Below, piece by piece: positions 1-7,491 of a stretch of 11,909 nucleotides of DNA (the stretch's first letter is position 1; each line of letters begins with the position of its first letter). The notes under the pieces were generated by a model. The model did not search any database. It saw only the letters and a program-made list of their open reading frames with translations, and was not told the origin of the DNA. Origin of the DNA: Desulfurobacterium sp. (GTDB taxonomy: Bacteria > Aquificota > Aquificia > Desulfurobacteriales > Desulfurobacteriaceae); contig QNYI01000039.1 in NCBI GenBank assembly GCA_003978805.1, positions 1 to 11,909 of the forward strand. Reading direction: 5' to 3'. Position numbers and translations under genes: made by a program.

Positions 1-66
1 CTCGTTGTAAAAAACGTAACCAAGTTTAAGGATTCAAAGGCTCAACCCATTATAGAGAGATTTTAA
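1..66 (+). CDS. possible 3' end of an upstream gene (partial)
   Basis: Frame 1 is open from the first base and ends at TAA (64-66). It reads LVVKNVTKFKDSKAQPIIER followed by F, which looks like an ordinary hydrophilic C-terminus and uses the same codons as the genes downstream. The other two forward frames close within the first 30 bases. Only 21 residues are visible, too few to name a product. It could be chance, since an open run of 22 codons is not rare. If real, it lies 76 bases upstream of mazG on the same strand. Confidence 0.4.
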   Translation, partial: LVVKNVTKFKDSKAQPIIERF

Positions 67-142
67 GTTTAATTTCCTGCTTCTCTTTAAATTCCTCTGT
101 TCCCTAAATTTAAAATACCTTTCTTAAACCGGAGGTTCTGAG
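67..142 (+). other. A+T-rich leader before mazG
   Basis: This is a pyrimidine-rich and A+T-rich intergenic stretch. I see no G+C-rich hairpin that would act as a terminator. A TAAAAT at 111-116 could serve as a -10, but no convincing -35 lies 16-18 bases upstream. The only firm signal is GGAGG at 131-135, seven bases before the GTG start of mazG. Confidence 0.4.
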
Positions 143-922
143 GTGAAGAGGTACTCTTTTGAGGATTTGGTAAAGATAATGGAAAAACTGAGGTCTCCCC
201 AAGGGTGTCCTTGGGATAGGAAGCAGACCCACGAGAGCCTCGTTCCCTACCTGATAGAGGAGACCTATGAAACCGTTGACGCCATAAGGAAGGGAAACCC
301 TGATAACCTGAAGGAAGAGCTCGGCGATTTACTCCTTCAGGTAGTCTTTCACTCCCAGATAGCAAAAGAGAGTGGCCACTTTGACATTTACGATGTTGTT
401 GATGCCATAGCCAAGAAGCTCGTCTTTCGCCATCCCCACGTCTTTGGGGATAGAAAGGACATAAAGACGTCGGAGGACGTCTTAAAGGAGTGGGACAAGT
501 TTAAGGAGAGGGAAGGGAAGAAGAAGGATTCCCTCCTTGACGGTATCCCCCAGTCCCTACCGGCTTGGGAGAGGGCTTATAAGCTCCAGAAGAGGGCAGT
601 AAAGGTAGGCTTTGACTGGGAAAACTTTGAAGGTATAAAGGAGAAGATGGAGGAGGAGATAGAGGAACTCTCAGAGGCTTTAAAGAAGGGGGATAGAGAG
701 AAGCTTGAGGAGGAAGCGGGAGACCTACTCTTTATGGCGATTAACTTGGTGAGGTTCTTAGGAGTAAACCCGGAGCTTGCCCTTTCTAAGGCCAACGAGA
801 AGTTTGAGAAGAGGTTCAGGTATATGGAGAGAAGGGCTAAGGAGATGGGAAAGAGGCTGGAGGATATGTCTATTGACGAGATGGAGCTCCTTTGGCAGGA
901 AGCAAAGGAAAAAATGCTATGA
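143..922 (+). CDS. mazG: nucleoside triphosphate pyrophosphohydrolase MazG
   Basis: This 259-residue protein has the length and two-domain layout of bacterial MazG, which hydrolyses (d)NTPs to NMP and pyrophosphate in the cytoplasm and is linked to nucleotide-pool cleaning and the stringent response. The first all-alpha domain has the metal-binding EExxE motif (E39, E40, E43) and the partner ExxxD (E58, D62). The linker carries the family signature VFRHPHVFGD (residues 94-103). The second domain repeats the motifs as EEIEE (171-175) and EEEAGD (189-194), so both sites look intact. The start is GTG at 143, chosen because GGAGG (131-135) lies seven bases upstream and residues MKRYSFEDLVKIMEKLRSP match the usual N-terminus. 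It is first in a run of same-strand genes, 33 bases before the stress protein gene. Confidence 0.95.
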   Translation: MKRYSFEDLVKIMEKLRSPQGCPWDRKQTHESLVPYLIEETYETVDAIRKGNPDNLKEELGDLLLQVVFHSQIAKESGHFDIYDVVDAIAKKLVFRHPHVFGDRKDIKTSEDVLKEWDKFKEREGKKKDSLLDGIPQSLPAWERAYKLQKRAVKVGFDWENFEGIKEKMEEEIEELSEALKKGDREKLEEEAGDLLFMAINLVRFLGVNPELALSKANEKFEKRFRYMERRAKEMGKRLEDMSIDEMELLWQEAKEKML

Positions 923-955
923 TTTCGCTGAGAAAGTTAAGGTAAGAGGTGCTTA

Positions 956-1429
956 ATGCCACTTTTTAAGAAAGTTCTCTACCCTACCGACTTCTCTGAG
1001 CTTGCAGAAACCGCAAAGAACTACGTTCTAAAGCTGAAAGAGGCCGGAGCCGAGGAAGTTATCGTACTTCACGTGATATCGCCTTTGGAGTTTAGCCTCC
1101 CTCAGTTTGACGACCCTTTTGCCCTTGACGTTGCTTCCCTTTACGCTCACCTGCCCGAGATTGAAAAGGAGGTTCTGAAACGTCACCAAGAGATGCTCGG
1201 GATACTCTCTGAGGAGTTTGAGGAGGCAGGCTTTAAAGTTAAGGAGCTCCTAACCGTCGGCACTCCTTCCGACGAGATAGTTAGGGTGGCCAAGGAGGAA
1301 GGCGTTAACGTTATAGTCATCGGTTACCACGGCAAAGGTCTCATAGAGAGAATACTTGAAATGGGAAGCACTGCAAAGGCCGTTATAAGGAAGGCCGAGT
1401 GTCCCGTTCTCGTCGTTAAAAGGGGGTAG
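956..1429 (+). CDS. universal stress protein, UspA family
   Basis: This 157-residue single-domain Usp protein has the alternating beta/alpha pattern of the Rossmann-like Usp fold. It opens with the family motif KVLYPTDFSELA (6-17), where D12 would contact adenine. It ends with the nucleotide loop GYHGKGLIERILEMGS (123-138) and the closing strand CPVLVVKRG. The usual ATP-binding loop is G-x2-G-x9-G-(S/T); here the second spacer is 10 residues, a variant that still may bind nucleotide. Usp proteins are cytoplasmic dimers that act in stress or energy limitation, often as nucleotide sensors, so the exact role cannot be read from sequence. The ATG at 956 follows AAGAGGTG (944-951). The stop lies three bases before mtnA, so the two are probably co-transcribed. 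Confidence 0.92.
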   Translation: MPLFKKVLYPTDFSELAETAKNYVLKLKEAGAEEVIVLHVISPLEFSLPQFDDPFALDVASLYAHLPEIEKEVLKRHQEMLGILSEEFEEAGFKVKELLTVGTPSDEIVRVAKEEGVNVIVIGYHGKGLIERILEMGSTAKAVIRKAECPVLVVKRG

Positions 1430-1432
1430 TGA

Positions 1433-2491
1433 ATGGGGAAGCTTAGGGACATACGCCCTTTAAAGTGGACTGGGGATTCACTGTTACTTCTTGACCAGAG
1501 GAAACTCCCTTTAAGGGAAGAGTGGATTGAGTGTAAGGACTATGAGTGTGTTGCAAAAGCGATAGAGGATATGGTGGTCAGGGGAGCTCCCGCAATAGGC
1601 GTCGTTGCCGCTTACGGGGTGGTTCTCGGGGCAAAGGGAGTAGCGAGGGAGACGAGGAACTTTTTGGACTTTAAGGCTAAGCTTGAGCTGATAATCAACA
1701 GGCTCGCTGCAACCCGTCCGACGGCGGTTAACCTCTTCTGGGCTTTAAAGAAGATGAAGAGGATAGTTGAGGCTGGAAGGAGCACCGATGACATAGTTGC
1801 GGCGCTTGAAACCGAGGCCGTTAACATTGAACAGCAGGACGTTGAAACGAACAAGAAAATAGGGCAGTACGGCGCGGAGCTCCTTTCCTCCCGGGAGGTC
1901 ATCCTTACCCACTGTAACACGGGGGCTCTTGCAACTGCCGGCTACGGGACAGCCCTCGGCGTAATCAGGGCTGCCTTTGAGGCGGGGAAGGAGATAACCG
2001 TTTACGTTGATGAGACCAGACCCTACCTTCAGGGAGCAAGGCTTACCGCTTGGGAGCTCCAGCAGGAGGGAATTCCTTACCACCTCATAACCGACAACAT
2101 GGCCGGCTGGCTTATGGCTTCCGGAGAGATTACCTGTGTGATAGTCGGGGCAGACAGGATAGCCTTAAACGGCGATACAGCCAACAAGATAGGGACTTAC
2201 ACCCTTTCGGTTCTTGCTAAGGAGCACGGTATTCCCTTCTACGTGGCAGCTCCCACATCTACCTTTGACCTCTCCATAGGAAGCGGTAAGGAGATTCCCA
2301 TAGAGGAGAGAGCTCCCGAAGAGGTTCTCTTCTGCCACTGCCGTGACTGCCGAATAGCTCCTTACGGCGCTAAGGTGAAAAACCCCGCCTTTGACGTTAC
2401 TCCCCACGAGAACATAACGGCAATAATTACCGAAAAGGGCGTTATAAACTCTCCCAATGAGGAAAAGATTCTTGAGTTCTTCAGGGAGTAG
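1433..2491 (+). CDS. mtnA: S-methyl-5-thioribose-1-phosphate isomerase MtnA
   Basis: This 352-residue protein catalyses aldose-to-ketose isomerisation of methylthioribose-1-phosphate to methylthioribulose-1-phosphate in the methionine salvage pathway. It belongs to the eIF2B-alpha-like isomerase family. The substrate loop [13 protein letters not shown] is at 50-62. The catalytic Cys is in [18 protein letters not shown] (C161) and the catalytic Asp in [19 protein letters not shown] (D241). The C-terminal [20 protein letters not shown] is also typical. One oddity is a Cys cluster CHCRDC at 301-306, where many homologues have a short Gly-containing turn before RIAP. The ATG at 1433 is preceded by a purine-rich AAAAGGGGG run. 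The 3' end overlaps the start of gspK by 35 bases. No other methionine-salvage gene is in the window. Confidence 0.96.
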   Translation: MGKLRDIRPLKWTGDSLLLLDQRKLPLREEWIECKDYECVAKAIEDMVVRGAPAIGVVAAYGVVLGAKGVARETRNFLDFKAKLELIINRLAATRPTAVNLFWALKKMKRIVEAGRSTDDIVAALETEAVNIEQQDVETNKKIGQYGAELLSSREVILTHCNTGALATAGYGTALGVIRAAFEAGKEITVYVDETRPYLQGARLTAWELQQEGIPYHLITDNMAGWLMASGEITCVIVGADRIALNGDTANKIGTYTLSVLAKEHGIPFYVAAPTSTFDLSIGSGKEIPIEERAPEEVLFCHCRDCRIAPYGAKVKNPAFDVTPHENITAIITEKGVINSPNEEKILEFFRE

Positions 2492-3341
2492 AGGGGGATT
2501 TGTCCTCTTCCTCGTCCTCGTTATGGTTTCCGTTACCGCCTCTTTCCTCTTCTCCCTCTACTACCTCACAACTCGTAACTTTAAAAGGACAGAGGATTTC
2601 AGGGACTACACCGTTGCCTACCACGCTGCCGTTTCTGCCGTAAAGATTGCCCTTTACTTTTTAAGGAACGACAACAACGGCTTTGACGGCGTCGGGGATG
2701 AGTGGGCTTCTCCCTTCTACTACAACTACCGAGGAATCTCCGTTTCTGTTAGGGTTGAGGACGAGTGTGGGAAGCTAAACGTTAACAAGCTTGTGAATAA
2801 CCGCTGGCACGCCATAGCCGAGAGGCTCTTTGAGAATCTCGGCCTTAACCCCGACCTTGCCGATTCTATTAGGGACTGGGTTGATAGGGATGATGAGGTT
2901 TTTGAAAACGGTGCGGAGAGCTTCTACTACGGTGGGCTCGGTTATAGACCTTCCAACGCTCCTATGAAGAGTGTTTACGAGCTCCTTTACGTGAAAGGAA
3001 TAGGTGAAAAGGTTTTTAAGAAGCTCAAGAGATACCTTACCGTCTACGGCGACAAAGTTAACGTAAACTCCGCTCCCAAGGAGGTTCTCTTAGCCCTTTC
3101 CCCGAACATGAACGAGGATGCCGTTGATAGTATAATTGAGAACCGTCCCATAAAGAACTTGGGGAAACTTAAAGAACTTCCCGGCTTTGACGAGGAGCTC
3201 TACTTTGAGATAAGGCCTCTGATAACGGAAAAGTGCAACTACTTCCGCATAGAAGCTACAGCCTCTTACGGGGATACCACTGCTACCGTTGAGGCCTTCA
3301 CCGACAGACATAGAGTCCTTGAGTGGAAGGTGGTTCAATGA
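2457..3341 (+). CDS. gspK: type II secretion system minor pseudopilin GspK
   Basis: This 294-residue protein is the large minor pseudopilin at the tip of the T2SS pseudopilus. A short basic leader ends in SRGG (11-14), the prepilin peptidase site, followed by the hydrophobic helix [20 protein letters not shown]. The fifth mature residue is Leu rather than the Glu of other pseudopilins, as is characteristic of GspK. The body has family landmarks: [11 protein letters not shown] (99-109), a Ca-site-like acidic stretch [30 protein letters not shown], and a C-terminal [14 protein letters not shown] strand region. The ATG at 2457 overlaps mtnA by 35 bases and lacks a clear ribosome binding site. 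TTG at 2472 has GAGG eight bases upstream and is an alternative start five codons later. The stop overlaps the gspL start as ATGA. Confidence 0.9.
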   Translation: MRKRFLSSSGSRGGFVLFLVLVMVSVTASFLFSLYYLTTRNFKRTEDFRDYTVAYHAAVSAVKIALYFLRNDNNGFDGVGDEWASPFYYNYRGISVSVRVEDECGKLNVNKLVNNRWHAIAERLFENLGLNPDLADSIRDWVDRDDEVFENGAESFYYGGLGYRPSNAPMKSVYELLYVKGIGEKVFKKLKRYLTVYGDKVNVNSAPKEVLLALSPNMNEDAVDSIIENRPIKNLGKLKELPGFDEELYFEIRPLITEKCNYFRIEATASYGDTTATVEAFTDRHRVLEWKVVQ

Positions 3342-4579
3342 TAGGCGTTGATGTAGGCTCTGAGCTGACTAAGTGGTTTGACGGCAGGCGGTTCGGAACG
3401 GGCTTCCCTGAAGGAAGAGGAATTGTAGCGGGGGTCTCCTCAAGGACAGTTTTCGTTAAAAAGTCCTTTTACCCTTTGTGCAGGGGAAACCAGCTTAGGA
3501 AATTAATCGTTAACGACGTCTCCTCCGATATTGGAATCCTGCCGGAGGAGATATCGGTTGCTTTCTGTCCCGTTAAAAAGGAGAAGGAAGGGTGTGAGTT
3601 CCTCCTCTTTGTAGAGAAGAAGGAAGCCTTGAAACCTCTGGAGGAATCCTTTAAAGACCTTTCGGTCATTACGGCAGACCTTGTAGGGGTGGCTATAGCT
3701 ACAAAGCTGGTTTTCGGGGAGGAGGATTTAACCGTTATTGACGCCGGAGCTTCAAAGACGGCCATTTTGGAGCTCTCTGCCGGTAAGTTGACCTCCGTTG
3801 AAATTGTTAGGGCTGGCTTTGGAGCCCTCAAGAGTTCACCCTCCCTCCTCAAAGAGAGGGTAACCTCCGCCGTAGAGTCTAAAAGGGTTGTTCTCGTTGG
3901 CGGCGGAGCCCTTGACGAAGAGTTTGTAGAGCTCCTAAGGGAGCATATAACCTTAGAGGTTCCGCAGGAAAAGCCTTTCGGTAGAGAGACTCCCCTCTAC
4001 TTTGGAGCTTTTGGGCTCTTCCACTTTAGGAAATCTCCCTGCAGGGCGTCTTTTAAAGAGCTCTCCCTCTTCAGTTCCGAGTTCTTCACGAAAAATAAGG
4101 GTAAACTGGTTGCCTCCGCCATTATGCTCTTTGGAGGTCTCGCGTTTCTTACCGTTTCTGAGTACCTTTCCTACCTTCAGGCAAAGAGGGACTACTTAGA
4201 GTTTAAGAGGGAGTATAAGAAGGCTATAGAGAAAGTACTCGGCGAAAGGGTCGTTGCTCCGGAGGAACAGCTTTCACAGGCTCTATCCCGGCTTAAGAGG
4301 TTAAGGGAGTTCCTTTTGCTGGATAGACCTTCTGTCCTTTACTACCTTGCAGGTATCTCTAAGGCTATAGGTAGTGGTGTTAAGGTTTTAAAGCTTGAAG
4401 GTAGTTCTACTGCAGGTAGCTTTAAGATTACGGGAGTAGCGGAAAACTCTAAGGCCTTAAAGGAGTTTACGGATAACCTTAAGAGAAACTTTAGTAAGGT
4501 TAACACAGACGTTAGCAAAGAAACAGAGAGGGGCGTTAAGTTTACGATTACGGTATTCGGAGTAAGGAGCGGTGGTTGA
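3338..4579 (+). CDS. gspL: type II secretion system protein GspL (PilM-like actin fold plus membrane segment)
   Basis: This 413-residue bitopic inner-membrane protein has three parts. An actin/PilM-like cytoplasmic domain begins [14 protein letters not shown], with further nucleotide-fold motifs DAGASKTAI (135-143) and VGGGA (187-191). One transmembrane helix is at about 257-277 (LVASAIMLFGGLAFLTVSEYL). A coiled region and a small periplasmic alpha/beta domain end FTITVFGVRSGG. In the T2SS, GspL recruits the ATPase GspE and pairs with GspM. I chose ATG 3338, which overlaps the gspK stop as ATGA and follows AAGGTGG, over the GTG five codons upstream that lacks a ribosome binding site. The end overlaps gspM by 8 bases. 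The retained DxG motifs are closer to PilM than to classical GspL, so a PilM-type name is possible, but the GspK and GspM neighbours favour GspL. Confidence 0.85.
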   Translation: MIGVDVGSELTKWFDGRRFGTGFPEGRGIVAGVSSRTVFVKKSFYPLCRGNQLRKLIVNDVSSDIGILPEEISVAFCPVKKEKEGCEFLLFVEKKEALKPLEESFKDLSVITADLVGVAIATKLVFGEEDLTVIDAGASKTAILELSAGKLTSVEIVRAGFGALKSSPSLLKERVTSAVESKRVVLVGGGALDEEFVELLREHITLEVPQEKPFGRETPLYFGAFGLFHFRKSPCRASFKELSLFSSEFFTKNKGKLVASAIMLFGGLAFLTVSEYLSYLQAKRDYLEFKREYKKAIEKVLGERVVAPEEQLSQALSRLKRLREFLLLDRPSVLYYLAGISKAIGSGVKVLKLEGSSTAGSFKITGVAENSKALKEFTDNLKRNFSKVNTDVSKETERGVKFTITVFGVRSGG

Positions 4580-5129
4580 GAGAGTGAAAGAGGCCTTCTT
4601 GGACTACCTTGCAGGACTCAGCGAGAGGGACAGGTTAGTAATCCTACTTGGGATTCCCGTTGCCCTCCTCCTTGCCTTCGTGACTTTTGTCCTCTCTCCC
4701 GTTGCCTCCCTTGAAAAGGAGTACCTGAAAAAGTCCCAAAAGCTAAGGGAGAGGGTAGAGGGAATCCGTCCGAAGGTGACAGAGCTCCTCTCCCTTAAAC
4801 GGGAAGTTGAGCCTACCTTACGGCGGGTGAGAAGGGGGAAAGGTCTTGACGTGGCAGACTACGTAAAGAGGAGGGCCCAGAGTTACTCCCTTGAGCTTAA
4901 GAACGTTAAGGTATCGGTGGGAAGGCTTGAGGAGGGGATGGAGGTTAAGACCGTAACCGTCAGTTTCTCAGAGGTTTCCCTAAATAACCTTTCCCGGTTT
5001 ATAAAGAGCTTAGAGGGTTCTCCCTACTACTTTAAGTCAACTTCCCTTGAAATCTCCGATATGGACGAAAATGGCCTCGTTTCGGGGAAGGTTACGTTCA
5101 ACTTCTTTGCAGGGAGCGAGGAAGGGTGA
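4572..5129 (+). CDS. gspM: type II secretion system protein GspM
   Basis: This 185-residue protein has the GspM layout: a short cytoplasmic N-terminus ending in the characteristic LSERDRLVILLG, one transmembrane helix at about 22-43, a charged coiled-coil stretch (about 48-85), and a small periplasmic ferredoxin-like domain. It would form the inner-membrane platform of the T2SS with GspL. Sequence conservation in this family is low, so the call rests on topology, size and position between gspL and gspN. The start is uncertain: GTG 4572 lies only two bases after AAGGAG (4564-4569), while GTG 4584, four codons later, lies 14 bases after it. The stop overlaps the next start as TGATG. Confidence 0.82.
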   Translation: MVERVKEAFLDYLAGLSERDRLVILLGIPVALLLAFVTFVLSPVASLEKEYLKKSQKLRERVEGIRPKVTELLSLKREVEPTLRRVRRGKGLDVADYVKRRAQSYSLELKNVKVSVGRLEEGMEVKTVTVSFSEVSLNNLSRFIKSLEGSPYYFKSTSLEISDMDENGLVSGKVTFNFFAGSEEG

Positions 5130-5890
5130 TGAAGAACTTCCGCTATTTTCTAATATTCCTCCTTTCATTTCCCCTCTTCCTTTACCTCTCGTTTCCCTTG
5201 GAAAGGGTGGTTGAGAGGGAGCTCTGCAAGAGGGAAATCGGCTACACAGAGGTAGAAGTTGAAAAGTTCCCTCCCAAGTTAAGAGTCAAGGGCTTGGAGC
5301 TCCCCCAACTGCCTTTTTCTATTGAAGAGGCGGTGGTTTTGCCAGATTTGGAGAGTATCCTCTCAGGTGACAGGCGCTTAAACGTTTCCTTAAAGGTTTG
5401 CGGAGGGGAGGGGGAGGTAAAACTTAATTACCCCTTGTCGGAGTTAACCTTTCACCTTAAATCCCTCCGCTTGTCAAGGTGCGTGAAAGAACTTCCCTTT
5501 AAAGTTAGGGGGCTTTTCTCTGCTGCTGGAGAGGTTAGCCTGAGAGTTCAAAAGGCGCTTCTTGAGAAGGGAAGGGGAAGCTTTTCTGTTGAGAGGTTAG
5601 AGCTTGGGGAGCTCTCCTTTGGTCTCTTCTCACTGCCGGGGTTAAACCTCGGAAAACTAAAGGGAACTTTCGTTGTAAAGAGGGAAAACGTTGTAAGCCT
5701 TGAAGCAGAAGGAAAGGGTAAAGATGCGGATGTAAAAGTAAGGGGCTATATTAACGTTAACCTTAGGTATCCCGGGAAGTCTTACGTAAATTTAAGGGTG
5801 AAGGTTAAACCGAAGGTAGCCCTTTTAAAGGGTAGAACGTTTACCTTCAGGGTTAAAGGTTTTGCCGAGAACGTGACTGTAGTCAGGTAA
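5129..5890 (+). CDS. gspN: GspN-like type II secretion accessory protein
   Basis: This 253-residue protein has an N-terminal membrane anchor (about 5-21, FRYFLIFLLSFPLFLYL). A long beta-rich periplasmic region follows, with repeated short strands and patterns such as GEVKLNYPLSEL, GLFSAAGEVSLRV and LPGLNLGKLKGTF. This matches the GspN form found in T2SS clusters of deltaproteobacterial type, related to AsmA-like lipid/envelope domains. Its exact role is unclear; it is dispensable in several T2SS. ATG 5129 overlaps the gspM stop (TGATG) and has AGGAAGG just upstream; a GTG one codon earlier is an alternative. Naming rests on gene order and fold pattern more than strong motifs. One base separates it from ruvA. 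Confidence 0.7.
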   Translation: MKNFRYFLIFLLSFPLFLYLSFPLERVVERELCKREIGYTEVEVEKFPPKLRVKGLELPQLPFSIEEAVVLPDLESILSGDRRLNVSLKVCGGEGEVKLNYPLSELTFHLKSLRLSRCVKELPFKVRGLFSAAGEVSLRVQKALLEKGRGSFSVERLELGELSFGLFSLPGLNLGKLKGTFVVKRENVVSLEAEGKGKDADVKVRGYINVNLRYPGKSYVNLRVKVKPKVALLKGRTFTFRVKGFAENVTVVR

Positions 5891-5891
5891 G

Positions 5892-6452
5892 ATGGTAGAC
5901 CTCTTAAGGGGAAGGGTTATCTACAAGTACCCCGACGGCATTTCCCTCCTCTGTGGCTGTGTAGCCTTTAAGGTTTTTGTTCCTGTGAGGCTTCTTACAG
6001 AGGTGAAAGAGGGGGATACGTTAGAACTCTTTACGAAGCTGATACTTCCGCCGGAAGGAACGCCGACCCTCTACGGCTTTAGAAGCCGTGAGGAGCGCTC
6101 CCTCTTTGAGACCCTTTTAAAGATTCCCAAAGTAGGCGCAAGGGTCGCTATGAGTATCATTTCCCACTTTTCAAGGGAAGAGCTTGAGGCGATAGTTTCG
6201 GCTGGGGACGTAAAGACCCTTTCTTCCGTCCCCGGCCTCGGGAAGAAGCTCTCCGAGAGAGTAGTGCTTGAACTTAGAGGAAAGCTGGAAGGTAAGGCTT
6301 CCCTGCCGGATGAACTTGTGGAAGTTCTCGTATCCTTAGGTTACACGAAAAAGGAGATAACGTCTAAGCTTAGAGAACTTGACGTTAAAGGCCTTTCCCT
6401 TGAGGAGGCCGTAAAGCAGGCAGTTCAGAAGCTTTCGGGGAGAGGGACTTGA
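5892..6452 (+). CDS. ruvA: Holliday junction branch migration protein RuvA
   Basis: This 186-residue protein is the junction-binding subunit of the RuvAB motor, which drives branch migration in recombinational repair. Domain I is an OB fold (1-63) that starts MVDLLRGRVIYK and ends with the typical LYGF (60-63). Domain II has two helix-hairpin-helix motifs, KIPKVGARVAMSI (77-89) and SVPGLGKKLSERV (112-124), for backbone contacts. Domain III (about 139-186, EVLVSLGYTKKEI onwards) would contact RuvB. The length is slightly short of the usual 190-205, mainly through a compact linker. ATG 5892 lies one base after the gspN stop, so it probably depends on coupled translation. The stop overlaps ruvB as TTGA. 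ruvC is not in the window. Confidence 0.96.
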   Translation: MVDLLRGRVIYKYPDGISLLCGCVAFKVFVPVRLLTEVKEGDTLELFTKLILPPEGTPTLYGFRSREERSLFETLLKIPKVGARVAMSIISHFSREELEAIVSAGDVKTLSSVPGLGKKLSERVVLELRGKLEGKASLPDELVEVLVSLGYTKKEITSKLRELDVKGLSLEEAVKQAVQKLSGRGT

Positions 6453-7399
6453 TAGGAAGGCCGGAAAGCCTTGACCAGTTCATAGGTCAGGAGAAGGTAA
6501 AGAAGCTCCTAAAGGTAGCGGTTGAGTCGGCGAAGAAGAGGGGAGAACCCCTTGACCACATCCTCTTTTACGGACCTCCCGGAACGGGAAAGACGACCCT
6601 CTCTATGATAGTGGCGAAGGAGCTCGGTAAGGATATAAAAATCGTTTCTGCCCCGACCATTGAAAGGAAGGGAGACCTCGTAGCCCTCATTACGTCTTTA
6701 AAGGAGGGGGATGTCCTCTTCATAGATGAAATTCACAGGCTCAGTAAGAGCGTGGAGGAAAGTATCTACTCAGCAATGGAGGACTTTAGGATAGACGTTG
6801 TCACAGGTTCGGGGAAGAAGAGAGCTCTCTCTATAGAGCTCCCGCCGTTTACCCTAATAGGCGCAACTACGAGGTTGAACCTTTTAGCTCCTCCCTTTCG
6901 TTCCCGGTTTGGAATCATCTGCAGGCTGGAGCTCTACACGGTTCCTGAGCTAAAAGAGATAGCTAAGAGGAACGCCGAAAAGCTCGGAATCGTTCTGGAG
7001 GACGGAGCTCTCACCCTTTTAGCCCGGTGCAGTAGGGGAACGCCGAGGGTACTCAACCAGCTCTTAAAGCGCTTTAGGGACTTTGCCACTGTTCACTCTT
7101 GGGAGAAAATTGACGAGAAAAGAGCAAAGAAGGTTCTTGAAGAGCTCGGTATTGACTCCTACGGTCTTGACCGGATGGACAGGAAAATATTAAAGACTAT
7201 AGCTGAAGTATTTAAGGGAGGTCCCGTAGGCCTTAATACGTTGGCGATGGTTTTAAAGGAGGACGTTGAAACCATAGAGAACGTTCACGAGCCCTACCTC
7301 ATTGAGATGGGCTTTATAGTAAAGACGCCGAGGGGAAGGAAAATAACCCCTGAGGGACTTAAGGTAATCGGTTACACCTTTTTGCCGACTTTGCTTTAA
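6449..7399 (+). CDS. ruvB: Holliday junction branch migration ATPase RuvB
   Basis: This 316-residue AAA+ hexameric motor pulls DNA through the RuvA-bound junction. The order is: N-terminal SLDQFIGQEKVKKLL, Walker A GPPGTGKTT (42-50), Walker B and Asp-Glu box VLFIDEIHRL (89-98), sensor 1 LIGATTR (136-142), the arginine-finger segment PPFRSRFG (148-155), sensor 2 GTPRVLNQLLKRF, and a C-terminal winged helix ending in RGRKITPEGLKVIGY. It starts at TTG 6449. This is the only possible start, because the frame closes at TGA 6401-6403 and has no other ATG, GTG or TTG between. It therefore lacks the first 15-20 residues common in other RuvB proteins. It overlaps ruvA by 4 bases (TTGA), and a GGGGAGAGGG run upstream can serve as the ribosome binding site. 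Confidence 0.97.
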   Translation: MIGRPESLDQFIGQEKVKKLLKVAVESAKKRGEPLDHILFYGPPGTGKTTLSMIVAKELGKDIKIVSAPTIERKGDLVALITSLKEGDVLFIDEIHRLSKSVEESIYSAMEDFRIDVVTGSGKKRALSIELPPFTLIGATTRLNLLAPPFRSRFGIICRLELYTVPELKEIAKRNAEKLGIVLEDGALTLLARCSRGTPRVLNQLLKRFRDFATVHSWEKIDEKRAKKVLEELGIDSYGLDRMDRKILKTIAEVFKGGPVGLNTLAMVLKEDVETIENVHEPYLIEMGFIVKTPRGRKITPEGLKVIGYTFLPTLL

Positions 7400-7413
7400 T
7401 AAAAGATTATTAA
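7396..7413 (+). repeat. A+T-only inverted repeat at the ruvB stop
   Basis: TTAATAA and TTATTAA form a perfect 7-bp inverted repeat around AAGA, overlapping the ruvB stop codon. A stem made only of A-T pairs with no following T tract is unlikely to be an efficient terminator. It could be a protein-binding site or chance. Confidence 0.3.
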
Positions 7414-7415
7414 TG

Positions 7416-7444
7416 TTGAACGATTATGGATGTTCTGTTAAAAT
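7416..7444 (+). promoter_or_regulatory. sigma-70-type promoter for the cytochrome gene
   Basis: The -35 is TTGAAC (7416-7421) and the -10 is TAAAAT (7439-7444), separated by exactly 17 bases. TG at 7436-7437 plus one base makes an extended -10. Transcription would start near 7451, giving a leader of about 40 bases before the ATG at 7492. This is the only strong promoter I see in the window. It marks the break between the ruvAB unit and the cytochrome unit. Confidence 0.65.
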
Positions 7445-7481
7445 TTAGGAGACCGAAAATGTAAAAAAATTGTAAACATTT

Positions 7482-7486
7482 GGAGG
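7482..7486 (+). promoter_or_regulatory. ribosome binding site that fixes the cytochrome start
   Basis: GGAGG lies five bases before ATG 7492. An in-frame TTG at 7480 sits on the upstream side of this site and has no binding site of its own, so the TTG is rejected. The frame closes upstream at TAA 7462-7464. Confidence 0.85.
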
Positions 7487-7491
7487 ACGAC

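Noticed and set aside
49..54. Minus-strand TATAAT that could be a divergent promoter
   Set aside because: There is no matching -35 at 16-18 bases and no minus-strand gene start within the window.
87..365. 92-codon minus-strand frame over the start of mazG
   Set aside because: It overlaps the MazG catalytic domain and its own ribosome binding site region, and the sequence has no domain-like pattern.
3469..3852. 127-codon minus-strand frame inside gspL
   Set aside because: It is a shadow of a well-supported gene, Ser/Thr-rich with no family features.
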